A DNA stretch of 64,000 bases from the NCBI RefSeq assembly GCF_000802185.1, contig NZ_KN676113.1, positions 310,001 through 374,000 of the forward strand, given 5' to 3'. The position numbers were made by a program, and so were the translations under genes. This document shows positions 33,883 to 42,643 of the stretch, one piece after another. The stretch comes from Belnapia sp. F-4-1. GTDB taxonomy: Bacteria > Pseudomonadota > Alphaproteobacteria > Acetobacterales > Acetobacteraceae. The notes beneath the pieces are model-generated. The model had not been told where the DNA came from. It saw nothing but the letters and a program-made list of their open reading frames with translations, and made no database searches. Position 1 is the first letter of the stretch. Each line of letters begins with the position of its first letter.

Positions 33883-36405
33883 TCATCGTCCTCGGCCGAA
33901 GAGGCCGCGCAACAGCTCCTGCGCCGGGGCGGGCAGGCCCTGGGCCGGAGCCGGGGTTGGAGGAGGTGGGGCGGCGGGGGCCGCGCCGGGTTGACCGCCG
34001 CGGGCGATGGCGAGTTCCGCCTCGCAGTCCGGCAGGGCTGGCCCGCCGCCACCCAGGGCGCCGGCCAGCGCCTGGAGGCTGCGATCCGGCGTGTTCTGCA
34101 AGGAAAGGAAGGCGCCGAGCCCGCCCGCGATGGCGGCTTCCGGCGAAACGCCGATGCGGGGTGCGCGCATGGTCCCGGCGATGTTGATCGGCGCCCTCAG
34201 CTCGATGCCGCCAAGGCGAAGGTCGGGCAGGAGGCGGAAGGCAAGGGTTTCGGTCTTGAGGTTGGCCCCCCCTTCCCCACCCACCCTGCCGAGCGCGGTG
34301 TCGAGCAGCAGGGCACGGGACCGGGCCATGCCGTCCTCCGCCTGGAAACGGAGGGCAAGGCAGCGGAGAGGGATGTCGCGCCCGGCCATGCCGCTGGGCA
34401 ACAGGCGGCGAAGATCGGCGGGCAGCTTTTCCAGCAGGCTGCCGGAGAGGGTGCCGCGCACCACGGAAAGGCCAAGATGGCCATGAGCGGTGCCCGCGAT
34501 GGCGCGGAGGTCGGTGCCCTGGCCGCGGAGGTCGGCATCGAGGCCGAGCATGCCCGTCGCCTGGGGCGGCGCCTGCCCCAGCGCCGCCAGCAGCGGGGCG
34601 AGGTCGAGGCCCGGCGACTGCGCCGCGACCTGCACGGTGGGCGGCGCGGTGGTGAGGTTGGCGGCGGCGCGCAGCGCGACCGGCCCGCCCGGCATCTGCG
34701 CGGCGAAGGGATCGAGCCGGGCGCGGCCGTCCTGGATCGACAGGCGCGCCTGCACCTGCCGCAAGGTCACGCCCTGGGCGAGCAGGCTGCCGATCTGCCA
34801 GCGCAGGTCGCCATCGATGATCCGCAGCGCCTCCAGCGGCAGCTTCACGTCCGGGATGGCGCGGCGGTCGGCCGGCGGCGGGGGGGCGGCCGGGGCTGCG
34901 GCGGCCGGGGCGGCGGGCGGCGGGCGGAGCGCATCGAGGTCGAGGCGGGTGGAGGTCAGCGCACCCTCGACGCCCTGGCGCTGGCCGATGACATAGGTGA
35001 GGTCACCTGCCGCATCGCCCGCCGAGGAAGCGATCCGCAGCCCGCGCAGAAATGCGCCACCAGCGAAGCCCGGCGTGCGCTCGGCGAGGCGCATATCAAG
35101 GGCGAGGTCCCGCACCGGCGGCAGCGGCGCCCCGGCGAGCGGCGCCAGCGGGGCAAGGTCCGGCGCCCGGAAGGAAAGGGCGAGATCGACGCCGGCCAGG
35201 CGGCGGAGATCGGCGATGGCCCCCTTCGCCGTGCCGGTGGCACCGGCCACGGCAAGGCGGAGGTCGACCGGGAAGGGCTGCAGCGCCGCGCCGGGCAGCA
35301 GCACGCTCGGCGCGCCGAGCGTGCCGGCGAGGCGGAGCGGGACGTCGTTCAGCGCCGCCTCGGCATCGAGGCCAAGGGGTTGGTCCTGGCGCGGCAGGGT
35401 GGCGGTGAGGCTGGCGAGGCGGAGGCCGGGCAGCACCGCATCCAGCACCGCGGCGCCGAGGGTGAGGCGGAGGTCGCTCACCGATGTTTCGTCCAGCTTC
35501 GCGGTGAGGGCGAGGTCGCGCAGCGGCGGCAGCGGGGCATCGGGCAGCAGCGGGGCCAGCTTCTGCAACTCCGGTACCCGAGCCTCGACCGCCATCTGCC
35601 AGCCCCGCATCTGCATCGGCCGGGCGATGGCGCCCTCGGCGGCGAGGCGAGCGCCGGCCGCCTCCAGCGCCAGGCGCAGGGGCCAGGGCGTTGCCGCCGC
35701 GGGGTCGGTCAGGCGGTCGAGCGGCCCGGTCTCGCCGGAGAGAGCGAGTGGGATGCCATTCAGCGCAAGCTGCCCGTTCAGCCGGAGCGCACCGGCCGTG
35801 TCGGCACGGGACTCGAGCCGCGGGATGGCGAGGCCGCGGGTCGCGCCCGTACGGCCGTCGCGCCAGGCGACCTGACCGTCGGTCAGCTCCAGCCGGTCGA
35901 CGGCGATGCCCAGGCGCTGGCCGGCCTCGCGGGCGGCGCTGGCGGGCGCCGCCCCCTGGGGCGTTGGGGCAGCGGGGCGGCCGGGCTGGGGCGGGGCGAA
36001 GGCCCAATTCGGGCGCCCCGCCGCATCCGTCTCCAACAGGATGTCGGGCGACCGCAGCACCAGGCGGCGCACCTCCACCCGTCGGGAAAGCAGCGGGAGC
36101 AGGGCCAGCTCCACCTCCACCCGACGGATGGTCGCCATCTGCGGGCGGCTGCCGCCGGGGGCGTTGGCGAGGGCGACATCCTCCACCGTCAACGTCGGCG
36201 CCAGGGCCAGCTTCACCCCGATATCGCCGAGGGCGAGGCTGCGGCCGGTCGCCGCCTCCACCGCCGCCTGGATGCGTGGCTTCTGGCCGTTCGGGTCGAA
36301 GGTCAGCAGCAACGCGGCAAGGCCCGCGGCGGGCAGCAGCACCAGCACGGCCAGGGCAATCAGGGTCCAGCGGAGCCAGCGGCGGCGAGATGTGGCGGCG
36401 GGCAT
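33883..36405 (-). CDS. AsmA family protein
   Basis: An 840-residue inner-membrane-anchored periplasmic protein. One N-terminal transmembrane helix (LIALAVLVLLPAAGLAALLL) is followed by the AsmA opening QKPRIQAAVEAATGRSLALG and a long run of beta-rich repeats. The C-terminal AsmA_2-like part includes GTAHGHLGLSVVRGTLSGSL and PADLRRLLPSG. A proline/alanine linker (PAAPAAAAPAAPPPPADRR) divides the two halves. Family members are thought to be lipid-transfer bridges between the membranes. It lies 25 bp after the rluA-type gene and one base before the ATP12 gene. The last ~60 residues are proline-rich. Confidence 0.87.
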   Translation of the reverse strand: MPAATSRRRWLRWTLIALAVLVLLPAAGLAALLLTFDPNGQKPRIQAAVEAATGRSLALGDIGVKLALAPTLTVEDVALANAPGGSRPQMATIRRVEVELALLPLLSRRVEVRRLVLRSPDILLETDAAGRPNWAFAPPQPGRPAAPTPQGAAPASAAREAGQRLGIAVDRLELTDGQVAWRDGRTGATRGLAIPRLESRADTAGALRLNGQLALNGIPLALSGETGPLDRLTDPAAATPWPLRLALEAAGARLAAEGAIARPMQMRGWQMAVEARVPELQKLAPLLPDAPLPPLRDLALTAKLDETSVSDLRLTLGAAVLDAVLPGLRLASLTATLPRQDQPLGLDAEAALNDVPLRLAGTLGAPSVLLPGAALQPFPVDLRLAVAGATGTAKGAIADLRRLAGVDLALSFRAPDLAPLAPLAGAPLPPVRDLALDMRLAERTPGFAGGAFLRGLRIASSAGDAAGDLTYVIGQRQGVEGALTSTRLDLDALRPPPAAPAAAAPAAPPPPADRRAIPDVKLPLEALRIIDGDLRWQIGSLLAQGVTLRQVQARLSIQDGRARLDPFAAQMPGGPVALRAAANLTTAPPTVQVAAQSPGLDLAPLLAALGQAPPQATGMLGLDADLRGQGTDLRAIAGTAHGHLGLSVVRGTLSGSLLEKLPADLRRLLPSGMAGRDIPLRCLALRFQAEDGMARSRALLLDTALGRVGGEGGANLKTETLAFRLLPDLRLGGIELRAPINIAGTMRAPRIGVSPEAAIAGGLGAFLSLQNTPDRSLQALAGALGGGGPALPDCEAELAIARGGQPGAAPAAPPPPTPAPAQGLPAPAQELLRGLFGRGR

Positions 36406-36430
36406 ATCGGTCTCTCCCGGCTGGGGGCGC

Positions 36431-37420
36431 TCAGCGGCGGGCGGCGGCGGCGAGGCGGCGCGGCTTCGGCGTCTTCGGCGCTTCGAAGCCGAAGAAGGCG
36501 AAGGTTTCCCTCATGTGGGGCGGCAGGGCAGAGAAGGCTTCCATCGTGCCGCCCTCCGGATGCGGCAGGCGAAGGGCACGGGCATGCAGATGGAGTTCGC
36601 CCGGCAGCCCGTCCAGATGCGCGGCACCGCCGCCATATTTTCCATCGCCGAGGATCGGGGTGCCGAGCCCCTCGGCGCAATGCACACGGAGCTGATGGGT
36701 ACGGCCGGTGAGCGGCTTCAGCTCCAGCCAGGCGGCGCGGCCGCGGACGGCATCGAGGGTGCGGAAGTCGGTGACGGCGCGGGCGCCCTCGGACGGGTCC
36801 TCCACCGCCTGCATCCGCTCGCCGCGTGGGCCGTCGAGCTTCGCCAGCGGGATGTCGATGCGGCCATCCTCGATCTGCGGCGGCGGGGTGACCACGGCCC
36901 AGTAGGTCTTCTCCACGCCGCGGCCGCGGAACTCCTTCGCGAGGAAGGCGGCGGCCACCGGGGTGCGGGCGAGCAGCAGCAGGCCGGAGGTGTCGCGGTC
37001 GAGGCGGTGGACCAGCCGCGGCCGCTCCTCGAAGCCGAAGCGCAGCGCATCCAGCATGCCGTCCAGGTGGCGGGTGATGCCGGGGCCGCCCTGCACCGGC
37101 AGGCCGTGCGGCTTGTCGAGGATGATGAGGCTGGCATCCATATGCAGCACGAGGCGCTGCAGCATCGCCGCATCCTCATCCGAGACGGGGCGCTGGTCGC
37201 GCTCCGGCGGCGGCCCGTCCGGCAGCGGCGGGATGCGCACTTCCTGTCCGGCGGCGAGACGGGTATTGGCTTCCGCCCTTCGGCCATCGATGCGGACCTG
37301 CCCGGTGCGCAGCATCTTCTGCAACGCGCCCTGGGTGAGTTGCGGGAAATGGCGGCGGAACCAGCGGTCGAGGCGGGTATCCGCCTCAGCCTCGGCCACG
37401 ATCCGGGTTTCTATGGTCAT
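36431..37420 (-). CDS. RluA family pseudouridine synthase (RluC/D-like)
   Basis: 329 residues. An N-terminal S4 RNA-binding domain (~14-60: RLDRWFRRHFPQLTQGALQK, GQVRIDGRRAEANTRL) precedes the catalytic domain with HRLDRDTSGLLLLAR, catalytic Asp141, and LKPLTGRTHQLRVH. It makes pseudouridine in rRNA; the S4 plus HRLDRDTSG form suggests an RluC-type enzyme acting on 23S rRNA. The start at 37420 puts the S4 domain at the right place. A longer frame upstream is antisense to rlpA and rarA. It heads the run of AsmA, ATP12 and acyP and is divergent from rlpA. Confidence 0.9.
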   Translation of the reverse strand: MTIETRIVAEAEADTRLDRWFRRHFPQLTQGALQKMLRTGQVRIDGRRAEANTRLAAGQEVRIPPLPDGPPPERDQRPVSDEDAAMLQRLVLHMDASLIILDKPHGLPVQGGPGITRHLDGMLDALRFGFEERPRLVHRLDRDTSGLLLLARTPVAAAFLAKEFRGRGVEKTYWAVVTPPPQIEDGRIDIPLAKLDGPRGERMQAVEDPSEGARAVTDFRTLDAVRGRAAWLELKPLTGRTHQLRVHCAEGLGTPILGDGKYGGGAAHLDGLPGELHLHARALRLPHPEGGTMEAFSALPPHMRETFAFFGFEAPKTPKPRRLAAAARR

Positions 37421-37501
37421 GCGTCCCCTGTAGCCCAGGGGCCCACCAGGTGCGAAGCGGGGTCGGTTGAACTTTCGCCCCGGCAGGGCGTCATAGGGCG
37501 C

Positions 37502-37957
37502 ATGACACGGATAGCAGCGATGGCCGCAGCCGCGGCCCTCATGGTCCTCGGTGTTGGCACCCCGGACCATGTCCTCTCCGCCCACGCCGCCGAGCAGGCG
37601 CGAGCCCCTCAACATCAGTCCCGGACCCAGGCGCGGCAACAGCGGGGCACGGCCAGCTACTACGCACAGAAGTTCAACGGCCGGCGCATGGCGAATGGCC
37701 GCCGTTTCGATGCACGCTCCAACTCCGCGGCGCATCGCACCCTGCCACTCGGCACGACGGCGCGGGTGACCAACCTTGAGAATGGCCGTACCGCCGAGGT
37801 GAAGGTCGAGGATCGCGGCCCCTATGCGCGGGGCCGGGTGATCGACCTGAGCCCTAAGACGGCGCAGGACCTCGGCATGCGCGAGCAGGGCACGGCACCG
37901 GTGGTCGTGACGCCGGTGCAGGTGCCGGACAGCGACCAGCGGGTGGCCCAGCGGTAG
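37502..37957 (+). CDS. rlpA: RlpA family septal ring lytic transglycosylase, short form
   Basis: 151 residues with a signal peptide (MTRIAAMAAAAALMVLGVGT). The double-psi beta barrel reads RGTASYYAQKFNGRRMANGR, RFDARSNSAAHRTLPLGTTA, then VEDRGPYARGRVIDLSPKTA. The His of AAHRTLP and the Asp of EDRGPY, positions needed for activity in RlpA, are both present. There is no SPOR domain, so septal targeting by that route is unlikely. Its stop lies two bases from that of the convergent rarA. Confidence 0.88.
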   Translation: MTRIAAMAAAAALMVLGVGTPDHVLSAHAAEQARAPQHQSRTQARQQRGTASYYAQKFNGRRMANGRRFDARSNSAAHRTLPLGTTARVTNLENGRTAEVKVEDRGPYARGRVIDLSPKTAQDLGMREQGTAPVVVTPVQVPDSDQRVAQR

Positions 37958-37958
37958 C

Positions 37959-39314
37959 TCAACCGCCCCTCTTCCTTTCAGCGCGGAGCGCCGCCCAGCG
38001 CTCCAGCCGCTCGCCGATCGCGGCTTCGGCACCGCGGTCGGTTGGGCGGTAGAAGGCCCGGCAAGGCATCCCCTCGGGGAAGTAGTCCTGGCCCGAGAAG
38101 CCCTCCGCCTCGTCATGGTCGTAGGCGTAACCGCGGCCATAGCCGAGGTTCTTCATCAGCTTCGTCGGTGCGTTGAGAATGTGCTGCGGCGGCGTCAGGC
38201 TGCCGGTTTCCCGCGCCGCCCGCTGCGCCTCCCCCCAGGCGACATAGGCGGCGTTCGACTTCGGCGCGGTGCCGAGGTGCAGCACGAGCTGGACCAGGGC
38301 CAGCTCCCCCTCCGGCGAGCCAAGGCGCTCATAGGTTTCCCAGGCGGCGATGGCGAGCGGCAGGGCGCGAGGATCGGCGAGGCCGACATCCTCGGCGGCA
38401 AAACGGGTCAGGCGGCGGGCGATGTAGCGCGGGTCCTCGCCGCCCTGGATCATGCGGGCGAACCAGTAGAGCGCCGCATCGGGGTCGGAGCCGCGCAGCG
38501 ACTTATGCAGGGCGGAGATGAGGTTATAGTGCTCCTCCCGATCCTTGTCGTAGAGCGCGGCGCGCCGGGCCAGCAGCTCGCCCAGCGCCGCCGCATCGAG
38601 CGGCGCCTGCCCCGGCGGCAGGGCGAGGAGCTGCTCGGCGAGGTTCAGCAGGTAGCGCCCGTCGCCATCGGCCATGGCCTTGAGGCTGGCCCGCGCCGCC
38701 GGGTCCAGCGGCAGGGCGCGGCTGGCCTCCCCCTCGGCGCGGGTGAGGAGGAGGTCGAGGGCATCATCGTCCAGGCGCCGCAGCACCAGGACCTGGCAGC
38801 GAGAAAGCAGCGCGCCGTTGAGGGCGAAGCTCGGGTTCTCCGTCGTCGCCCCGACCAGCGTCACCGTGCCGTCCTCGACGACGGGGAGGAAGCCATCCTG
38901 CTGGGCCCGGTTGAAGCGGTGGATCTCGTCGACGAAGAGCAGCGTCCCCTGCCCTGCCCGGCGGCGCTGCCGCGCCTCGTCGAAGGCGCGCTTGAGATCG
39001 GCGACGCCGGAGAAGACCGCCGAAAGCTGCACGAAGACGAGGCCGGCGCGCTCGGCGAGCAGCCGGGCGATGGTGGTCTTGCCGACGCCGGGCGGGCCCC
39101 AGAGGATCAGCGAGGCCAGTGCGCCGCGGGCGAGCATCCCGGTCAGCGCGCCGGCGGGGCCGACCAGATGGTCCTGGCCGACCACCTCCTCCAGTTCCGC
39201 CGGCCGGAGCCGGTCGGCAAGCGGGCGGGGGCCGCTGGGCGCTTCGGCGCGGGGCGGCGGGGCAGCCTCGCCGAAGAGGTCGGTGGGCGGGTCGGGGGTG
39301 CGGCGTGGGGCCAT
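37959..39314 (-). CDS. rarA: Replication-associated recombination protein A (MgsA/RarA ATPase)
   Basis: 451 residues. Near the N-terminus RPLADRLRPAELEEVVGQDH, then Walker A GPPGVGKT at 73-80, Walker B LLFVDEIHRFN at 125-135, and GATTENPSFALNGALLSRCQ. The C-terminal MgsA domain includes SALHKSLRGSDPDAALYWFA, GYGRGYAYDHDE and YFPEGM. RarA is a clamp-loader-like AAA+ ATPase that acts at stalled replication forks. The ATG at 39314 matches the usual short N-terminal extension (DLF motif) that contacts SSB. Confidence 0.96.
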   Translation of the reverse strand: MAPRRTPDPPTDLFGEAAPPPRAEAPSGPRPLADRLRPAELEEVVGQDHLVGPAGALTGMLARGALASLILWGPPGVGKTTIARLLAERAGLVFVQLSAVFSGVADLKRAFDEARQRRRAGQGTLLFVDEIHRFNRAQQDGFLPVVEDGTVTLVGATTENPSFALNGALLSRCQVLVLRRLDDDALDLLLTRAEGEASRALPLDPAARASLKAMADGDGRYLLNLAEQLLALPPGQAPLDAAALGELLARRAALYDKDREEHYNLISALHKSLRGSDPDAALYWFARMIQGGEDPRYIARRLTRFAAEDVGLADPRALPLAIAAWETYERLGSPEGELALVQLVLHLGTAPKSNAAYVAWGEAQRAARETGSLTPPQHILNAPTKLMKNLGYGRGYAYDHDEAEGFSGQDYFPEGMPCRAFYRPTDRGAEAAIGERLERWAALRAERKRGG

Positions 39315-39370
39315 GCCGGGGAGTATAGGCCCGACCTGCGCGGGATGGGCGAGGGCCCACGCCACCCCCG

Positions 39371-40519
39371 CTATCCGTCCAGCCGCTCGCGCCAGGTGCT
39401 CGGCACCAGCTCCTTCACCTGACGGGCGCGCTTCTCCAGCCAGTAGGCCTGGGCGGGCGGCACCAGGGCGAAGCGTGGGTCGGCGCCGAGCTTCTGCGCG
39501 GCGTCCATCGGCCAGTGCGGGTTGTAGAGAAGCTCCCGCGCGAGCGCGATCAGGTCCGCCTCGCCGCGCTGGAGGATGCCCTCGGCCTGGTCGGCATGGA
39601 CGATGAGGCCGACGGCCATGGTGGCGATGCCCGCCTCGCGCCGCAGGCGTTCGGCGTAGGGCACCTGGTAGCCATAGGTGATCGGGCCGGTGCCGACCAC
39701 GGGAGCGCCACGCATGCCGCCCGAGGAGCAGTCCACCACATCGACGCCGAGCGGCTTGGCGAGGGCCGCCAGCCGGGCCGATTGCGCCACGTCCCAGCCC
39801 GCATCGTCCTCGACCGAAAGGCGCAGGAAGAGCGGCTTCTCCGCCGGCCAGACGGCGCGCACGGCCTCCACCACCTCCAGGCAGAAGCGCATGCGGCCCC
39901 CCTCGCTGCCGCCATACTCGTCGTTGCGGAGATTGCTGAAGGGCGAAAGGAACTGGTGGATCAGGTAGCCATGGGCGCCATGGATCTCCAGCACCTCGAT
40001 GCCGGCGGCATCGGCGCGGCCGGCGGCCTCGGCCCAGCGCCCGACGAGGTCCTGCACCTCGGCGCGGGTCAGGGCACGGGGCAGCGGGTCGCTCTCGGGG
40101 CTGGCCAGCGCGCTGGGGGCGACGAGCTCCCAGTCATCCTCGGCCGCCTCCAGCGGCAGCGGGCCACCACCCTCCCAGGGGCGGAAGCGCCGCGCCTTGC
40201 GGCCGGAATGGCCGAGCTGCAAGCCGGGCACGGCATTCTGCGCCTTGATGAAGGCAGCGCAGCGGGCGATGCCGGGGATCTGCCCGTCCTCCCAAAGGCC
40301 GAGGTCGCCGTAGGTGCCGCAGCCGCGCCGCTCCACCTTGGTGCTTTCCATGATGACGAGGCCGGCGCCGCCGGCGGCATAGCGGCCGGCATTCATCAGG
40401 TGCCAGTCCGTCGCATAGCCTCGGTTGGCGGCATATTGATGCATCGGCGCGACAACAATGCGGTTCTTCAGCGTCACGCCGCGGATGGTCAGCGGCGTGA
40501 AGAGCAATGATTTGGTCAT
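39371..40519 (-). CDS. NADH:flavin oxidoreductase, Old Yellow Enzyme family (YqjM-like)
   Basis: 382 residues: LLFTPLTIRGVTLKNRIVVA, PMHQYAANRGYATDWHLMNA, GLVIMESTKVERRG, LQLGHSGRKA, then EIHGAHGYLIHQFLSPFSNL, RNDEYGGSEGGRMRF, and VDCSSGGM near the C-terminal half. The position usually occupied by Cys in PMCQYSA is His (PMHQYAA). The FMN and substrate-binding His-x-x-His in EIHGAHGYL is present. It reduces activated double bonds with NAD(P)H. It is divergent from an SDR gene across 58 bp; both may act on the same compound. Confidence 0.9.
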   Translation of the reverse strand: MTKSLLFTPLTIRGVTLKNRIVVAPMHQYAANRGYATDWHLMNAGRYAAGGAGLVIMESTKVERRGCGTYGDLGLWEDGQIPGIARCAAFIKAQNAVPGLQLGHSGRKARRFRPWEGGGPLPLEAAEDDWELVAPSALASPESDPLPRALTRAEVQDLVGRWAEAAGRADAAGIEVLEIHGAHGYLIHQFLSPFSNLRNDEYGGSEGGRMRFCLEVVEAVRAVWPAEKPLFLRLSVEDDAGWDVAQSARLAALAKPLGVDVVDCSSGGMRGAPVVGTGPITYGYQVPYAERLRREAGIATMAVGLIVHADQAEGILQRGEADLIALARELLYNPHWPMDAAQKLGADPRFALVPPAQAYWLEKRARQVKELVPSTWRERLDG

Positions 40520-40577
40520 GGACGGCCTTTCCCCGATGGTTCGGCGGGAGCTTACGGGCCGCAGCGGGAGGTTGGCG

Positions 40578-41286
40578 ATGGAGCAAGGGCGGCGAGTGGC
40601 GCTGGTCACGGGCGGCGCACGGGGGATCGGCCGCGCAATCGCGGCCAGGCTCGAGCGCGATGGCTGGCGCGTGGTCGTCGCCGACCGGCAGGCGGCGGAG
40701 GGCACCCCTGGCCGTTTCGTGCAGGCCGACGTCTCGGACGAGGCGGCGGCCGGGCGCCTGGTGGACGGGGTCGCGGCGCAGGAGGGCCGGCTCGACGCCC
40801 TGGTCTGCAACGCCGGCTTCATGATCCGCAAGCCGATCCGCGAGCTGAGCCTCGGCGAGTGGAACGCCGTCCTTGGCACCAACCTCACCAGCGCCTTCCT
40901 CCTGGCGCGGGCGGCAGAGGCGATGCTGCGGCAGGCGCGCGGAGCGATCGTCACCATCGCCTCCACCCGGGCGCACCAGTCGGAGCCGGATACCGAGAGC
41001 TACAGCGCCTCCAAGGGCGGGCTGCTCGCCCTGACCCATGCGCTCGCCATCAGCCTCGGGCCGGAGGTGCGGGCGAATTGCGTAAGCCCCGGCTGGATCG
41101 ACACCAGGGGCGAGGCGCTGCGCCCCGAAGACCATGCGCAGCATCCAGCCGGACGGGTCGGCCGGCCGGCCGGAGGACGTGGCGGCGCTGGTCGCCTGGC
41201 TCCTGGGACCCGAGAGCGGCTTCGTCACCGGGGCGGAATTCCTCACCGATGGCGGCATGACCCGGAAGATGATCTATGCGGAGTAG
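40578..41286 (+). pseudogene. SDR family oxidoreductase, frameshifted at a CCGG tract
   Basis: From the ATG at 40578 (GGGAGG upstream) the frame shows VALVTGGARGIGRAIAARLE, LVCNAGFMIRKPIRELS, and catalytic SYSASKGGLLALTHALAISL. It reads on to GRVGRP and then leaves the family. The expected ending [35 protein letters not shown] is present in another frame, closing at a TAG at 41286. Removing one CCGG unit from the CGG(CCGG)3 run at 41159-41173 restores one frame of about 234 residues. Read as is, translation would run on to 42116. This could be a true mutation, a phase-variable switch, or a sequencing artefact. Confidence 0.8.
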
Positions 41287-41331
41287 CGCTGCGGGGCGAA
41301 GCTGACGGACTGATCCGGGGAAGGACCGTCC

Positions 41332-42021
41332 ATGCTCGACAATCCGCCGCTGCTGACCATCCATCGCGGGCATCGGCGCCCCTCCCCCGCCCTTCTGGAG
41401 CGATTCCGAGGGGCGCAGACCTCGCATCTGGTGGATGCGATGGCAGGCCGCGGGGCGATGCACTGGGCGGTCAAGCCGCTCGATCCGGCCAATGCCAGCT
41501 TCGTCGGGCCGGCGCTGACGGCCTTCGCCTATCCGGCGGATATCGTCGGCGTCTATGGCGCACTGGCCGAGGCGCAGGCGGGCGACGTGATCGTGGTGGC
41601 CAACGACGCCTATCTCGGCGCCGCGGCGATAGGGGACATCGTTGCCGGGATGATGCAGAACAAGCGCGTCGCGGCCTTCGTCACCGAAGGCGCGGCACGG
41701 GACAAGGCAGGCATCCTGGCGACGGGGCTGCCGGTCTTCGCCGCGGGGGTGGTGCCGACCTCGCCCGCGGCGAACGGGCCGGGCGTCGTGGGTGCGCCCG
41801 TCATCTGCGGTGGGCTGGCAGTGCGGAGCGGCGACATCGTCATCGGCGACGCGGATGGTGTGGTCGTCGTGCCGCTCGATCAGGCGGAGGGGGTGGCGGC
41901 CGCGCTGGATGCGGTGCGGACCGCGGAGGCGAAGGCCATCGCCGCGGTCGAGGCGGGCGCGGTCGAGAGCGAGCGGATGCGGCAGATCATCGCGGGGGCG
42001 CGGATCATCGGCACGGGCTGA
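41332..42021 (+). CDS. RraA-like protein / 4-hydroxy-4-methyl-2-oxoglutarate aldolase-like
   Basis: 229 residues: TSHLVDAMAGRGAMHWAVKP, GPALTAFAYPADIVGVYGAL, AGDVIVVANDAYLGAAAIGD, then GIVATDG-like VTEGAARDKAGILATGLPVF, and VRSGDIVIGDADGVVVVPLD. This is the RraA/HMG-aldolase fold, and the R-D pair of GAARDK matches the substrate/metal site of the aldolase subgroup. Catabolic aldolase is more likely than an RNase E regulator given the adjacent oxidoreductases. It starts 45 bp after the end of the frameshifted SDR on the same strand. Confidence 0.85.
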   Translation: MLDNPPLLTIHRGHRRPSPALLERFRGAQTSHLVDAMAGRGAMHWAVKPLDPANASFVGPALTAFAYPADIVGVYGALAEAQAGDVIVVANDAYLGAAAIGDIVAGMMQNKRVAAFVTEGAARDKAGILATGLPVFAAGVVPTSPAANGPGVVGAPVICGGLAVRSGDIVIGDADGVVVVPLDQAEGVAAALDAVRTAEAKAIAAVEAGAVESERMRQIIAGARIIGTG

Positions 42022-42151
42022 CCCCGGGAGGCACCATGGCCCGGTTGAATTGCCGTGACGGGCCTTTGCATTGGACCGAAGCTCAGGGCCAGGCGGCCGG
42101 AAACGGGACTGCCTGATGGACCACCACTTGCACGCCCCGTGGAGGTGCCCA

Positions 42152-42595
42152 GTGGCGCGACGCAACCGGATCTCCCTGGCCATCGACGGAGGCGGGCGCC
42201 TGGCGGTGGCCGCCCTCCTCGCCGGCGCGGCCGCGTGGCCTGCGGCGGCGCAGCCCGACCAGAGCAGGATGCTCCCTTCGCTGGTGCTGCCGCCGGCCGC
42301 GGCGACGGAACCGCAGGGCTTCGAGGCCATGATGCGCGCGGGCGACACGGCCATGGTGCGCGGCGACATCCTGCGGGCGCGGACGCTCTATGAACAGGCG
42401 GCCACCATTCATCCACGCTCGGCCGGCGCAGCCATCGCGGCGGGCAAGACCTATGACCCGAACCTCCTGCCGGCCTTCGGCGCCGGGCCGGGGCTCGCCG
42501 ACCGCGACAAGGCGAGGTCCTGGTACGGCCGCGCCCGCGCCATGGGCGATCCTGCTGCGGCCGCCATGCTGGAGGCATTGCGCCAGGGCTCGTGA
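42152..42595 (+). CDS. Secreted protein with TPR/Sel1-like C-terminal domain
   Basis: 147 residues from a GTG at 42152 with GGAGG six bases before it. A signal peptide follows (LAVAALLAGAAAWPAAAQP). The C-terminal ~85 residues (MMRAGDTAMVRGDILRARTL, YEQAA, GKTYDPNLL, ARSWYGRARAMGDPAAAAML) form a TPR/Sel1-like unit. They are clearly related to the C-terminus of the larger protein at 43628-44878, including the shared GKTYDP. It lies 49 bp before the TAXI protein gene. Function unknown. Confidence 0.7.
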   Translation: MARRNRISLAIDGGGRLAVAALLAGAAAWPAAAQPDQSRMLPSLVLPPAAATEPQGFEAMMRAGDTAMVRGDILRARTLYEQAATIHPRSAGAAIAAGKTYDPNLLPAFGAGPGLADRDKARSWYGRARAMGDPAAAAMLEALRQGS

Positions 42596-42643
42596 AACGT
42601 GCCTACCTCAGGGGAAAAACAAACGAACAGAGGGAGCAGAGCA

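Noticed and set aside
33646-36711. Open frame of more than 1000 codons on the plus strand
   Set aside because: It is antisense to the AsmA and ATP12 genes, is dominated by Arg, Gly and Ala, and has no domain. Long antisense frames are expected in GC-rich DNA.
41286-42116. Continuation of the SDR frame to 42116 as a long fusion protein
   Set aside because: After the CCGG run the residues are antifamily and overlap the RraA-like gene; a frameshift is a better explanation.
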